18,731 bases of DNA from JAGPIS01 sp964635545 (GTDB lineage Bacteria > Bacteroidota > Bacteroidia > Bacteroidales > Marinilabiliaceae), in NCBI GenBank assembly GCA_964635545.1, contig CAZWOA010000066.1, positions 1 to 18,731 on the forward strand. The letters run 5' to 3'. Positions 1 through 7,491 of the stretch are shown in pieces (position 1 is the stretch's first letter; each line of letters starts with the position of its first letter). The notes under the pieces are model-generated. The model ran no database searches and was not told where the DNA came from. It worked only from the letters and a program-made list of their open reading frames with translations. The position numbers and the translations under genes are program-made.

Positions 1-478
1 AGTCGGCACCGTTTTCCAACTCCTTTTTTGCCTCATTTATTTTATTCCATGCCTTTAATGTATCTTCAGGGGTGGCATCATGTTGTAGCAATATAAGTAT
101 GTGGCTTGCATTTACATCACTCTTAATTCGTTCGTATGCTTCTGCTATCACTTTATCCTCAGCTTTTCGGTCGGTGAGGTAGGGGCGCGATAGTTCGTTG
201 AAATAGTAATTTAACTCTGAAATGAATTGTTGCGCAGTGTCGAGCCCCATTTCGCATGCCTCTTTTACTTTAAGTTTGTAGTTTACAAAAAGTTCAAGAT
301 ACTGCTCTTTGGTCATCGGGTTGAGTGAGCCTGGGTTGTTTTTATTGTATATGTAATCAAACTCCTTTAGAGTGAAAGTCTCTTTGCCAATGGTTAATAC
401 TGTTTTATCTTTCTTCTGTGCTTGAGCTGTAAACGATATGGTTGCAACAATTGCTGCCATCAATACTACCCTAATCAT
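1..478 (-). CDS. Parvulin-type peptidylprolyl isomerase, N-terminal part (gene runs off the window)
   Basis: The first 159 codons are visible; the rest lies beyond base 1. The ATG at 478 opens a signal peptide (hydrophobic residues 4-19, then AQAQKK). An N-terminal helical region follows (about 35-120; motif KEFDYIYNKNNPGSLNP), typical of SurA/PpiD-like chaperones. A parvulin domain starts at about residue 120, with SHILI at 125-129 and the family pattern 'TPEDTLKAWNKINEAKKELENGAD' split around residues 137-159. The protein should be periplasmic and act in outer-membrane protein folding. It lies downstream of guaB on the same strand, but a strong terminator at 565-590 separates them, so it probably has its own promoter in 479-564. 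The family call is firm; which paralogue it is cannot be told from this fragment. Confidence 0.85.
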   Translation of the reverse strand, partial: MIRVVLMAAIVATISFTAQAQKKDKTVLTIGKETFTLKEFDYIYNKNNPGSLNPMTKEQYLELFVNYKLKVKEACEMGLDTAQQFISELNYYFNELSRPYLTDRKAEDKVIAEAYERIKSDVNASHILILLQHDATPEDTLKAWNKINEAKKELENGAD

Positions 479-564
479 AAATTAATATTTAGTCGGTTAT
501 TGTTGAATTAGTTCTAAACGGCAATTTAGTTAATTTATTACTTATTACGGTTTTTGGTGGGCAT

Positions 565-590
565 AAAAAAAGTCCGGTATTATCCGGACT
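565..590 (-). terminator. Rho-independent terminator of guaB
   Basis: A perfect 7-bp stem (AGTCCGG/CCGGACT, 571-577 with 584-590) has a 6-base loop. On the minus strand it is followed directly by a run of Ts (complement of 565-571). It begins 26 bases after the guaB stop codon. Confidence 0.9.
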
Positions 591-615
591 TTAATATCTG
601 AATGCATTTATACTA

Positions 616-2085
616 TTATCTTGAGTAGTTTGGTGCCTCTTGAGTTATCGATACGTCGTGCGGGTGATTTTCGGTAACACCTGCCGATGTGATTCGGGTG
701 AATCTGGCATCGTGAAGCTTCTCAATATCGTTGGCACCGCAGTAGCCCATTCCGGCACGAAGACCACCAATGAGTTGATATATAACTTCATAGAGAGTTC
801 CTTTGTATGGTACTCGTGCGCTGATACCTTCTGGAACAAGTTTTTTGATATCATCCTCCACATCTTGGAAATAGCGGTCTTTCGAACCCTTTTGCATCGC
901 TTCGAGCGATCCCATTCCACGATATGACTTAAATTTACGACCGTTAAAGATTATTGTTTCACCCGGTGACTCTTCAACTCCTGCAAGTAGCGAACCTGCC
1001 ATTACACAGCCTGCGCCTGCAGCAAGGGCTTTAACTATATCGCCCGAGTAGCGAAGTCCGCCATCGGCAATTACCGGCACGCCTGATCCTTTGAGTGCTT
1101 TCGATACATCGTAGATTGCCGAAAGTTGAGGCACGCCCACGCCGGCAATAACGCGGGTAGTACAAATTGAACCTGGGCCGATACCAACTTTCACGCCGTC
1201 GGCACCTGCTTTCACAAGGTCGATACCTGCTTCGGCAGTGGCGATGTTACCAACTACAACATCCAGTTCGGGATGTTTTTTCTTTACCTCTTTCAGAGTC
1301 TCTATTACACCACGGCTATGACCGTGAGCAGTATCGATAACAATTGCGTCAACATTTGCTTTCACCAGTGCGTCGATACGTTCAAATGTGTTGTGCGTAA
1401 CGCCTACACCAGCAGCCACGCGAAGACGGCCTTTGTCATCTTTGCATGCCATAGGCTTATCTTTGGCTTTAGTGATATCTTTATATGTTACCAACCCCAC
1501 AAGTTTGCCGTTTTTATCTATTACCGGCAGTTTTTCGATTTTATATTTTTGAAGAATTGCAGCAGCATCTTCAAGGTCGGTTGTTTGGTTGGTGGTAACT
1601 AGGTTTTCGCTGGTCATCACTTCATCGATGGTGCGCAGCATATCCTGCTCAAAACGAAGGTCGCGATTGGTAACTATACCTACTAGGAATCCACTCTCGT
1701 CAACCACGGGGATACCACCAATCTTATACTCTTTCATAAGGCTAAGAGCATTACCCACAGTTTTTCCCTTTCGTATGGTAATGGGGTCGTAAATCATACC
1801 ATTCTCGGCACGTTTAACGATTTCAACCTGCTTAGCCTGCTCTTCGATGGTCATGTTTTTGTGAATCACACCTATACCACCCTCACGGGCAATGGCAATG
1901 GCCATCCTAGCCTCCGTAACTGTATCCATAGCAGCAGATACAATGGGGGCGTTGAGCTTAATATTACGCGAGAAATGTGATGATAAATCCACGTCGCGTG
2001 GTAATACTTCAGAATATGCGGGTATTAGAAGCACGTCGTCGAATGTGAGTCCATCCGAAACAATTTTGTCAGCAGCAAATGACAT
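616..2085 (-). CDS. guaB: IMP dehydrogenase
   Basis: Converts IMP to XMP with NAD+, the first committed step of GMP synthesis, in the cytoplasm. The 489 residues match the usual bacterial length. The N-terminal barrel part carries LTFDDVLLIPAYSEVLP (13-29). Two CBS domains follow (about 97-150 and 157-210, with IGGIPVVDE and IEKLPVID). The second barrel part has the catalytic loop GIGPGSICTTR with the active-site Cys at 308, and the phosphate-binding IADGG and YRGMGSL motifs. The mobile flap includes ARVPYKG. All key residues are present. The ATG at 2085 fits the family N-terminus. It is probably monocistronic: a -7-like element lies upstream at 2124-2131 and a terminator lies downstream. Confidence 0.98.
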   Translation of the reverse strand: MSFAADKIVSDGLTFDDVLLIPAYSEVLPRDVDLSSHFSRNIKLNAPIVSAAMDTVTEARMAIAIAREGGIGVIHKNMTIEEQAKQVEIVKRAENGMIYDPITIRKGKTVGNALSLMKEYKIGGIPVVDESGFLVGIVTNRDLRFEQDMLRTIDEVMTSENLVTTNQTTDLEDAAAILQKYKIEKLPVIDKNGKLVGLVTYKDITKAKDKPMACKDDKGRLRVAAGVGVTHNTFERIDALVKANVDAIVIDTAHGHSRGVIETLKEVKKKHPELDVVVGNIATAEAGIDLVKAGADGVKVGIGPGSICTTRVIAGVGVPQLSAIYDVSKALKGSGVPVIADGGLRYSGDIVKALAAGAGCVMAGSLLAGVEESPGETIIFNGRKFKSYRGMGSLEAMQKGSKDRYFQDVEDDIKKLVPEGISARVPYKGTLYEVIYQLIGGLRAGMGYCGANDIEKLHDARFTRITSAGVTENHPHDVSITQEAPNYSR

Positions 2086-2123
2086 AGGATTGCTTTTTTA
2101 GAGTGTGAAATATAAATTTCGTG

Positions 2124-2131
2124 CAAATTTA
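2124..2131 (-). promoter_or_regulatory. Putative -7 element of the guaB promoter
   Basis: On the minus strand the sequence reads TAAATTTG, matching the Bacteroidota consensus TAnnTTTG. It sits 38 bases upstream of the guaB ATG. The -33 TTG is not convincing (a TTT is near the expected place), so the call rests on the -7 match and its position. Confidence 0.45.
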
Positions 2132-2251
2132 ATCAAATTACCAGTTCTGTGAAACTATTTGTTGTTAAAATCAATAAAATAGGGTGTTATATAGTATTTT
2201 TCTGATGAATCTGCTTTTTGATTTTGAATTTTAATGTTGCTATTACTTTTT

Positions 2252-3403
2252 TTATTTTCTGTTATTGTTCTGATGTTTAGTGTGTTGCCTTTTAATTAGC
2301 ATGTCTTCCAGTGCTTCAAAGACTTGATGGTTTTCTGGAACCGATTTCTTAAAATGATTTCGGGATTGCTTTAGTGTTCTTATTGCTTTTTTATTGTTGC
2401 CTGCGATGAAAAGTGATTTGCCGTAATGAAACTCTAGATTGCCAAGTGCTTCATTATCAGCTTTGAAGTTGCGCGTCATCTCTTTGATATGTTTCTCATA
2501 AAGGTTCTGTTTTTTCTGAATTCTGAAAAGTTCATATACTCTGTCGGCCACATCGGGGTTGTGCGGGTCGGAGGTGAATATGGTATTGGCCAAGGATATC
2601 GCCTCCTCATCTTTACCCTGTTTAAGCATGGAACGAAGCAAGAATGTGCGGTTAAGCAGGTATCCGGGAGCCAATGAGTCGGCCATGGCAAAATAGGTGT
2701 ATGCCCTGTCGTACAGTTCATTTTCGTAGAGCGCAATGCCTGCCATGCGCGATGCGTCGGAGCGGCTTAATGAATCGGTGTATAGCTCGGTAGCCTTTAA
2801 TGAGTAAGGGAGGGCATCTTTGCTGTTTTTAGCCAGAATATGACTCACGCCCATGCTGTAATTTACCAGTGGGTTTAATGAGTCGATGGCTAATGATTCC
2901 GAGTACCACTTGGCCGCATTTGCATAATCTTTGTTTAGGGTGCAGTAATACCCCATTGCATAGAGCGAATGTGCATCATAATTCCCGTTACGCCAGGCAG
3001 TGGTGTAGTGGTTGTTCATTCTCCTAGCCACATTGAAGTTGTCGTCCTGCTTACCAAATTTTTCCTGATTGAATATTTCAAACAGTAAATCGCCATAAAG
3101 TTTATGCATTTCATAATCTGCCGGATGGTTAACCAGATATTGCCTGAATACCGAGTCGGCATTGAACTTATAGCATTTTTTAAGTCCTGAACTTGTGGTG
3201 AAGCACACTCTGTAATCCTCAATATTGCCACTGTTGATGGCTGTTACAAGCCTTATCGAGTCGCTGTTGGGCTGGGTGTTTTTAAAAAGTGAGTCGATGT
3301 ATGTAACACCCGAGTCGTGCAGAGGTGTCTTTTCCCTGTTTTGCGCCGATAATATCAGCGTAGCAGCTCCCCAAAGAAGCAGAGTTGTTATATATTGGCG
3401 CAT
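2252..3403 (-). CDS. Secreted TPR-repeat protein
   Basis: The 383-residue protein has a signal peptide (MRQYITTLLLWGAATLILSAQ, cleavage probably near residue 20) and should be periplasmic or membrane-associated. Tetratricopeptide-like helical pairs cover about residues 140-350. Examples are YAMGYYCTLNKDYANAAKWY, then YSMGVSHILAKNSKDALPYS, then AGIALYENELYDRAYTYFAM, and near the C-terminus FHYGKSLFIAGNNKKAIRTL. The C-terminus is basic and Asn/Gln-rich (KHQNNNRK). TPR proteins scaffold protein complexes; no enzymatic motif is visible, so the specific role is unknown. It follows the TonB receptor gene on the same strand, with a terminator in the 74-base gap, and could be expressed by read-through or from a promoter I could not identify. 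Confidence 0.85.
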   Translation of the reverse strand: MRQYITTLLLWGAATLILSAQNREKTPLHDSGVTYIDSLFKNTQPNSDSIRLVTAINSGNIEDYRVCFTTSSGLKKCYKFNADSVFRQYLVNHPADYEMHKLYGDLLFEIFNQEKFGKQDDNFNVARRMNNHYTTAWRNGNYDAHSLYAMGYYCTLNKDYANAAKWYSESLAIDSLNPLVNYSMGVSHILAKNSKDALPYSLKATELYTDSLSRSDASRMAGIALYENELYDRAYTYFAMADSLAPGYLLNRTFLLRSMLKQGKDEEAISLANTIFTSDPHNPDVADRVYELFRIQKKQNLYEKHIKEMTRNFKADNEALGNLEFHYGKSLFIAGNNKKAIRTLKQSRNHFKKSVPENHQVFEALEDMLIKRQHTKHQNNNRK

Positions 3404-3435
3404 TTTTATTCTTTTATGGTCTGCTCTAAAATAGC

Positions 3436-3470
3436 AAAAAACCGGATGGCTTTTACCCCTTCCGGTTTTT
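3436..3470 (-). terminator. Rho-independent terminator of the TonB receptor gene
   Basis: The inverted repeat AAAACCGGA (ending at 3446) / TCCGGTTTT (starting at 3461) has a loop of about 14 bases. On the minus strand it is followed by a T-run. It lies 8 bases past the receptor's stop codon. T-rich sequence on the other side (3466-3479) could make it bidirectional, but no plus-strand gene ends here. Confidence 0.8.
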
Positions 3471-3477
3471 ATTTTTT

Positions 3478-5847
3478 TTACAGGTTGATGTTCACACCGA
3501 AGAATATGGATCGAGGTAATCCCGGACCATAAATAAATGAAGGGTCACGATATTCGCCTTTGTCAAAGTCTTTTTGGTATGAGTTGAATATATTTTTCAT
3601 TCCAACGCTAACGCTGAAGGCTGTTGTGTTAACTTTGAAATCGTATGCCAATTTAACGCCCACATCATTGAAATCTTTGGTTTTGATGATGGTGCCATCT
3701 TCGGGAACTGCAAGCAGCGGGCCGAAGTAAGGAACCAGCATTTTTCCGGTGTAGGTGTAGTTGGCCGAGAGGCAAAATCCATCCCAGAAATCCCAATCAA
3801 CAAGTGCAAAGCCGTATAAATCAGGCGTTCTAAGAAATTTTTTCTCACCCAGTTCTTGTAGCTCTTTATATCTGCTCTCCTGCATTGTCATGCCGGTGGT
3901 AAGTGTGAAGTCTTTGCCCGGTTTTAGGTTCAGCTCCAGGTTTACACCGCCCACCTGTGCGCCCGATTCGGCATTTACACGGGTGTATATCACCACTCCG
4001 TCGTCATCGGGTGCTCCATAGGTGTTGGAGAAAGGGTTATTAAGTTTTGTGATAAATCCTTCCACAAGTAGTGATGCAAAAAGGCCTCCAAACTGGCGTT
4101 TAGCGTCAATAGAGAACATATAGCTCATGCTGGTTTCAGCCTCCAGATTTTCATCGTTTTTGTGGATTATTTTTCTGGCTTTAGATGATTCGATGTGCAG
4201 GTCTTCATCAAATACTTGGGGTGCTCTGTAGCCTCTCGATATGTTGGCTCTAAGTTGTAGGCCTTGTGCCACTGTGTACATAACACCTATGCGCGGGCTC
4301 ACCACATTTCCGGTTACGTCACCGCTATTTTTTTCTAGGTCGCGTATCAGGTAGTTGTCGTAACGCACACCTGCCGACAGTTTGAATTTATTCCAGTTCT
4401 TCTCATATTGGGCAAATACTCCCATTATATTTGAGAATTGGTTGGCAATGGTGCTGTTGTTAATATGTTCGGGCTCCAGCACTCCTTCATCATTGGGTTT
4501 TGCATTCTCCCAATCGGGATAGCCCAGTTTTTTATCTGTAAGTTTACCGCCTGTGTTCTCAAGTCCCACAAGCAGGTTAGCACTATGCAGATCGAATTTA
4601 TACTGACCGCCAAAATTGTAGGTAATATCCTGTGTTTTACCATAATCGGCTAGTGATTGTCCTGCGCCGTAGTATGAATCTCTGTCAACCAGCTGTGTTG
4701 AGCCAAAGAGAGTCATAACATCATTTTCACGATAGAATTTATCGAATGATATCATTGCAGTGGATATGTTTTGCTTTATCGACTCGGCAATATTTGCTTC
4801 ATGCTCGGGATAGTTAAAGCGGTCGCCACCTCGTCGGTTTTCGTTTACGTTAAGGAAATCCACTGCTAGCTTACTTCTGTATCCTGTTTTGTGTGTTAAA
4901 CGGCCTCCAATGGTAATGTTTTTAATTTTTGTAACCTCCGAAAAACCATCATCATTGGCATCAAAGGGATTGCGGTTGCGGTAGTTGCCATAAAGGGTGA
5001 AGCCGCTTTTGAAGTCGGGTTTAACCATGGCTACGTTAAAGTTCAGCATATGGTCATCAGCAGTGCCACCTGTTCCCTTCATGCCTATCCCGTTAATTCC
5101 ATAGTTGTATCCCATTGAAGCACTGTTGCTTAGTGGTTCTTGAAGTATCATGTTGATGGTGCCTGCAATTGCGTTGCTGCCGTAAAGGGAAGATCCGCCA
5201 CCGCGCACCACTTCAATACGTTCAACTATTGATGCCGGCACCACTTCTAGGCCATATACTGCTGCCAACCCGCTGAAGAGTGGTCGGCCATTGATGAGTA
5301 TTTGCGAGTAGTTGCCTCCCAGTCCGTTCATGCGCACTTGGCTCAGTCCACAGTTCTGGCAGTTCATCTCAACCCTTAGTCCGGGGGTGAAACTTATGCC
5401 TTCGTTGAGGGTTATTGCCTGGCACGACTCAAGGCTTTTGGGCGATAAGGTGTTAACGAAAAGTGCTGCATTACTGCGCCGTTGGCTGCTGCGGTCAACG
5501 CTTACCACCACCTCTTCAAGTCCCAGTACGTCATCTTCAAGGTCAAAACTTATATTGTCGGGTATGTTACCGTCGTTTAGTTTTATCTCTTTTGATTTGT
5601 ATCCTACTGCACTTGCAATTAGTGTTATAGCTTTATTTTGGTTAAGCTGTAGCGTAAAAGTGCCATTTTCGTCGGAAACGGCTCCAAGTGTGGTACCTTT
5701 AACCGCTACTGTGGCAAATGGTACCGATTCGTTGTTGCTTTTTACTGTCCCTTTAAGGGTTATGGTTGATAAGGGGTTGGCAAATGCCGTTATGTTTAAA
5801 GATAATAAGAAGGCAATAGCCAGCAGTTTGATATTTTGTTTAATCAT
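3478..5847 (-). CDS. TonB-dependent outer-membrane receptor, probable metal or metal-complex importer
   Basis: A 789-residue TonB-dependent transporter, expected in the outer membrane. In order it has a signal peptide (1-23, ending TAFA), a carboxypeptidase-regulatory-like beta domain (about 28-105, LKGTVKSNNESVPFATVAV), a TonB box (EEVVVS, 111-116), a plug domain (about 120-238) and a beta-barrel to the C-terminus (FFGVNINL). Plug landmarks include ILINGRPLFSG and IERIEVV-like VERIEVVRGGGSSLYGSNAIAGTI split at 209-232. The plug holds a Cys pair, C163 and C166 (MNCQNCGLSQVRMNGL), a feature of a subset of these receptors. There is no SusD-type partner next to it, so a polysaccharide system is unlikely. 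The upstream histidine-rich gene suggests metal, but the substrate is an inference. It probably shares a transcript with that gene, as I see no promoter in the 103-base gap. Confidence 0.93.
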   Translation of the reverse strand: MIKQNIKLLAIAFLLSLNITAFANPLSTITLKGTVKSNNESVPFATVAVKGTTLGAVSDENGTFTLQLNQNKAITLIASAVGYKSKEIKLNDGNIPDNISFDLEDDVLGLEEVVVSVDRSSQRRSNAALFVNTLSPKSLESCQAITLNEGISFTPGLRVEMNCQNCGLSQVRMNGLGGNYSQILINGRPLFSGLAAVYGLEVVPASIVERIEVVRGGGSSLYGSNAIAGTINMILQEPLSNSASMGYNYGINGIGMKGTGGTADDHMLNFNVAMVKPDFKSGFTLYGNYRNRNPFDANDDGFSEVTKIKNITIGGRLTHKTGYRSKLAVDFLNVNENRRGGDRFNYPEHEANIAESIKQNISTAMISFDKFYRENDVMTLFGSTQLVDRDSYYGAGQSLADYGKTQDITYNFGGQYKFDLHSANLLVGLENTGGKLTDKKLGYPDWENAKPNDEGVLEPEHINNSTIANQFSNIMGVFAQYEKNWNKFKLSAGVRYDNYLIRDLEKNSGDVTGNVVSPRIGVMYTVAQGLQLRANISRGYRAPQVFDEDLHIESSKARKIIHKNDENLEAETSMSYMFSIDAKRQFGGLFASLLVEGFITKLNNPFSNTYGAPDDDGVVIYTRVNAESGAQVGGVNLELNLKPGKDFTLTTGMTMQESRYKELQELGEKKFLRTPDLYGFALVDWDFWDGFCLSANYTYTGKMLVPYFGPLLAVPEDGTIIKTKDFNDVGVKLAYDFKVNTTAFSVSVGMKNIFNSYQKDFDKGEYRDPSFIYGPGLPRSIFFGVNINL

Positions 5848-5950
5848 GGTTGATAATCAATACTGTACGGTTAGTTTGGGCTTATAAATAATCTCGAAAA
5901 ATGTGCCGAACTAGTTATGTCCGGATGGGGTGAGCCTATTCATATTGAAA

Positions 5951-6295
5951 TTAAGCGTTCAGCATTAATGGTGGGGCTCTGCCTGTTATCGCAATAAGCC
6001 TGCAGTAGTATTGGTTCTCAGTTATAGAATCGTTATATGCCGATATTGATGTGAGATACTGAGCAGGTATTTGTGGTATTGAAAGTATATCATCAAAAAT
6101 GAAATTCTCGGTAATGGGAAAATCGTTGAAACTATGGCAGTGTGATTCTGCTGTTCCCGGCTGGTTATTATGGTAAGGGTGTGAGTGTTCTATCAACGAC
6201 CCGTCGGGAAGCTTATGCACATGCCTATATTTAACGCCTATCTGAAACGACCAGATGGTGAGTATTAATAGTAGTATGTGCAGTGGTTGTCTCAT
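5951..6295 (-). CDS. Small histidine-rich membrane-anchored or secreted protein, putative metal binder
   Basis: A 114-residue protein of no family I can name. It starts with a hydrophobic stretch (HILLLILTIWSFQIGV, 6-21) that would act as a signal or membrane anchor. A His cluster follows at once: H25, H27, H37, H39, H42, H52 and H54, with C53, in the patterns HVH, HSHPYH and SHCH around PDGSLIEH. Such spacing suits zinc, copper or another soft metal. The C-terminal half (about 57-114) has no recognisable motif. It is first in a presumed operon with the TonB receptor, 103 bases downstream. The ATG at 6295 has a TAnnTTTG element 20 bases upstream. That the ORF is a real gene is well supported by composition and context; metal binding is inference. 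Confidence 0.75.
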   Translation of the reverse strand: MRQPLHILLLILTIWSFQIGVKYRHVHKLPDGSLIEHSHPYHNNQPGTAESHCHSFNDFPITENFIFDDILSIPQIPAQYLTSISAYNDSITENQYYCRLIAITGRAPPLMLNA

Positions 6296-6315
6296 CGATA
6301 TTTTCTGATACGTTG

Positions 6316-6323
6316 CAAAAATA
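6316..6323 (-). promoter_or_regulatory. Putative -7 element for the histidine-rich gene / TonB receptor operon
   Basis: The minus strand reads TATTTTTG, a full match to TAnnTTTG, with its 3' end 20 bases before the ATG at 6295. The duplicated inverted-repeat sites at 6345-6444 lie just upstream, where a regulator could act on it. No good -33 TTG is seen. Confidence 0.5.
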
Positions 6324-6344
6324 GATAAACATATTCAATAATCA

Positions 6345-6444
6345 GGTGTTTTATTATCAACTAATGCTTATAATACCTGAAAATTGTGATGCTTATGGTG
6401 TTTATTTGTTAGTTATTATCAAAAACAATACCTAAAAATTGTTA
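6345..6444 (+). repeat. Imperfect tandem duplication with inverted-repeat half-sites in a divergent promoter region (putative operators)
   Basis: Two related copies lie between divergent genes. Copy A (6345-6389) runs GGTGTTT-TTATTATCAA-AATACCTGAAAATTGTGA in order, with spacers. Copy B (6397-6444) runs GGTGTTT-TTATTATCAA-AATACCTAAAAATTGTTA. The modules are offset by 52, 62 and 55 bases, so the internal spacers have drifted. Within each copy AGGTGTT or GGTGTTT faces AATACCT, an imperfect inverted repeat (AGGTrTT...AATACCT). The octamer ATGCTTAT also occurs twice (6364-6371, 6389-6396). The layout suits two binding sites for a dimeric regulator; which regulator is unknown. Confidence 0.6.
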
Positions 6445-6474
6445 CAATAGAATTTATTGTTTCAACTCTTTAAT

Positions 6475-6482
6475 TAACTTTG
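6475..6482 (+). promoter_or_regulatory. Putative -7 element for the DUF134 gene
   Basis: TAACTTTG matches TAnnTTTG. A TTG occurs 15 bases upstream (6457-6459), closer than the usual 19-21. The ATG at 6488 begins only 5 bases after the element, so transcription would start at or next to the start codon, giving a leaderless or nearly leaderless mRNA. Confidence 0.5.
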
Positions 6483-6487
6483 CAACT

Positions 6488-7183
6488 ATGGGAAGGACAA
6501 AAAACAACAGGGTGGTTCTTCAACCACCAAGGATTAAGGGATTAAATCCAATAGGACATTACGGAAAGGAGAAAAAAACCGTCACTCTTTTCCTCGAAGA
6601 GTATGAAAGTATTCGTTTGCTCGATTATGATATGCTCTCTCAGGTAGAGGCGGCGCAGCATATGCAGGTTTCACGGCCTACGCTCACGCGCATATATCAA
6701 TCGGCTCGCCAAAAAGTGGCTCAAAGCATGGTTGAGGGGCTTATTGTGAATATTGAGGGTGGAAGTGCTGTGTTTTCTGAAGATTGGAAAGAGTGCGATG
6801 GTTGCGGCAGTAGATATAATGTGGAGATAGCCGATTTCTGCTCACTTTGTAATCACGAGGCTAATCAGTTGATTGCGGTGCCTATCGACCAACAGTCGGA
6901 AAATGCATCAATACATACTGCATTTGCGCGTGCACCTTACTTCTTGCTCACCGACCATCAGAAACGTACCGTTATGATTGAGAATAGTGAGCTTGGGAAA
7001 CCAAAAGTAGGTGTTAAAGTTATTAATATGTTGCATAAAATGGGCATGACGGCCATTGCAGCCTACGAATTGGGGATACCGGTGATGGAAAAAGCACGCG
7101 AATACGGAATGAATATGGTACTACTTTCTCCTAAGCACCGAACGGCGAAAGATGTGTTGAAGTTAATCAAAAAGGATGCATAA
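6488..7183 (+). CDS. DUF134 DNA-binding / zinc-ribbon / NifX-like fusion protein, putative regulator
   Basis: The 231 residues hold three parts. Residues 1-90 match the DUF134 family (MGRTKNNRVV, PPRIKGLNPIGHYG, VTLFLEEYESIRLLDYD), with a sigma-like helix-turn-helix at about 48-75 (LSQVEAAQHMQVSRPTLTRI). A four-Cys ribbon follows: C103, C106, C118 and C121 (CDGCG...CSLC), likely binding Zn or Fe. Residues about 138-231 resemble the dinitrogenase Fe-Mo cofactor (NifX/NafY/ORP) fold (IHTAFARAPYFLL, VKVINMLHKMGMTAIAAYELG, PVMEKAREYGM). DUF134 proteins often sit beside NifX-like proteins; here both are in one chain. No nif genes are present, so nitrogen fixation is not implied. I infer a cluster- or metal-sensing regulator that may act on the duplicated sites upstream. 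The next gene overlaps its stop codon by one base. Confidence 0.88.
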   Translation: MGRTKNNRVVLQPPRIKGLNPIGHYGKEKKTVTLFLEEYESIRLLDYDMLSQVEAAQHMQVSRPTLTRIYQSARQKVAQSMVEGLIVNIEGGSAVFSEDWKECDGCGSRYNVEIADFCSLCNHEANQLIAVPIDQQSENASIHTAFARAPYFLLTDHQKRTVMIENSELGKPKVGVKVINMLHKMGMTAIAAYELGIPVMEKAREYGMNMVLLSPKHRTAKDVLKLIKKDA

Positions 7184-7458
7184 TGGTTGTTGCTATTGCT
7201 GATGTAGATACGGTGGAGGGCTCTTGTTTTAAGGGGTTTAAAAGCTATACTCTGTTTCAGGTGGGCGATGATGATGATGAGATTCCCAAGTTGGGAGATG
7301 AGATGAGCAGGCTAGGCAGATTAATACTTGATGAAAGAGCTGAAACCGGCTATTTACCTCCCATATTGGGGGATGGTAGGATAATGTTGCTCGATGAAAC
7401 GGGATACGACCATCATGCAATAATACAACGTTATATAGATAGTGTTGCCGTGAGGTAA
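7183..7458 (+). CDS. Small protein with NifX-like N-terminus
   Basis: A 91-residue protein whose ATG shares its A with the TAA stop of the DUF134 gene (TAATG), so the two are translationally coupled. The first 30 residues (MVVAIADVDTVEGSCFKGFK, then YTLFQVGDDDDE) resemble the opening beta strands of the NifX/ORP fold. The remainder does not show the usual glycine-rich second half. It has an acidic patch (DDDDE, about 28-33), one Cys (C14) and two adjacent His near the C-terminus (DHHAII). It may be a partner or divergent half of the NifX-like domain next door. The function is unknown. Confidence 0.65.
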   Translation: MVVAIADVDTVEGSCFKGFKSYTLFQVGDDDDEIPKLGDEMSRLGRLILDERAETGYLPPILGDGRIMLLDETGYDHHAIIQRYIDSVAVR

Positions 7459-7491
7459 CAATATAGATTGGTAAAATAATCAAAATAAAAA

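Noticed and set aside
5312..5887. A 191-codon open frame on the plus strand
   Set aside because: It is fully antisense to the N-terminal part of the TonB receptor, is serine/leucine-rich without motifs, and the receptor frame is clearly real.
6488..7458. Nitrogen-fixation locus
   Set aside because: NifX-like domains are found in many non-fixing bacteria, and no nitrogenase or cofactor genes are present.
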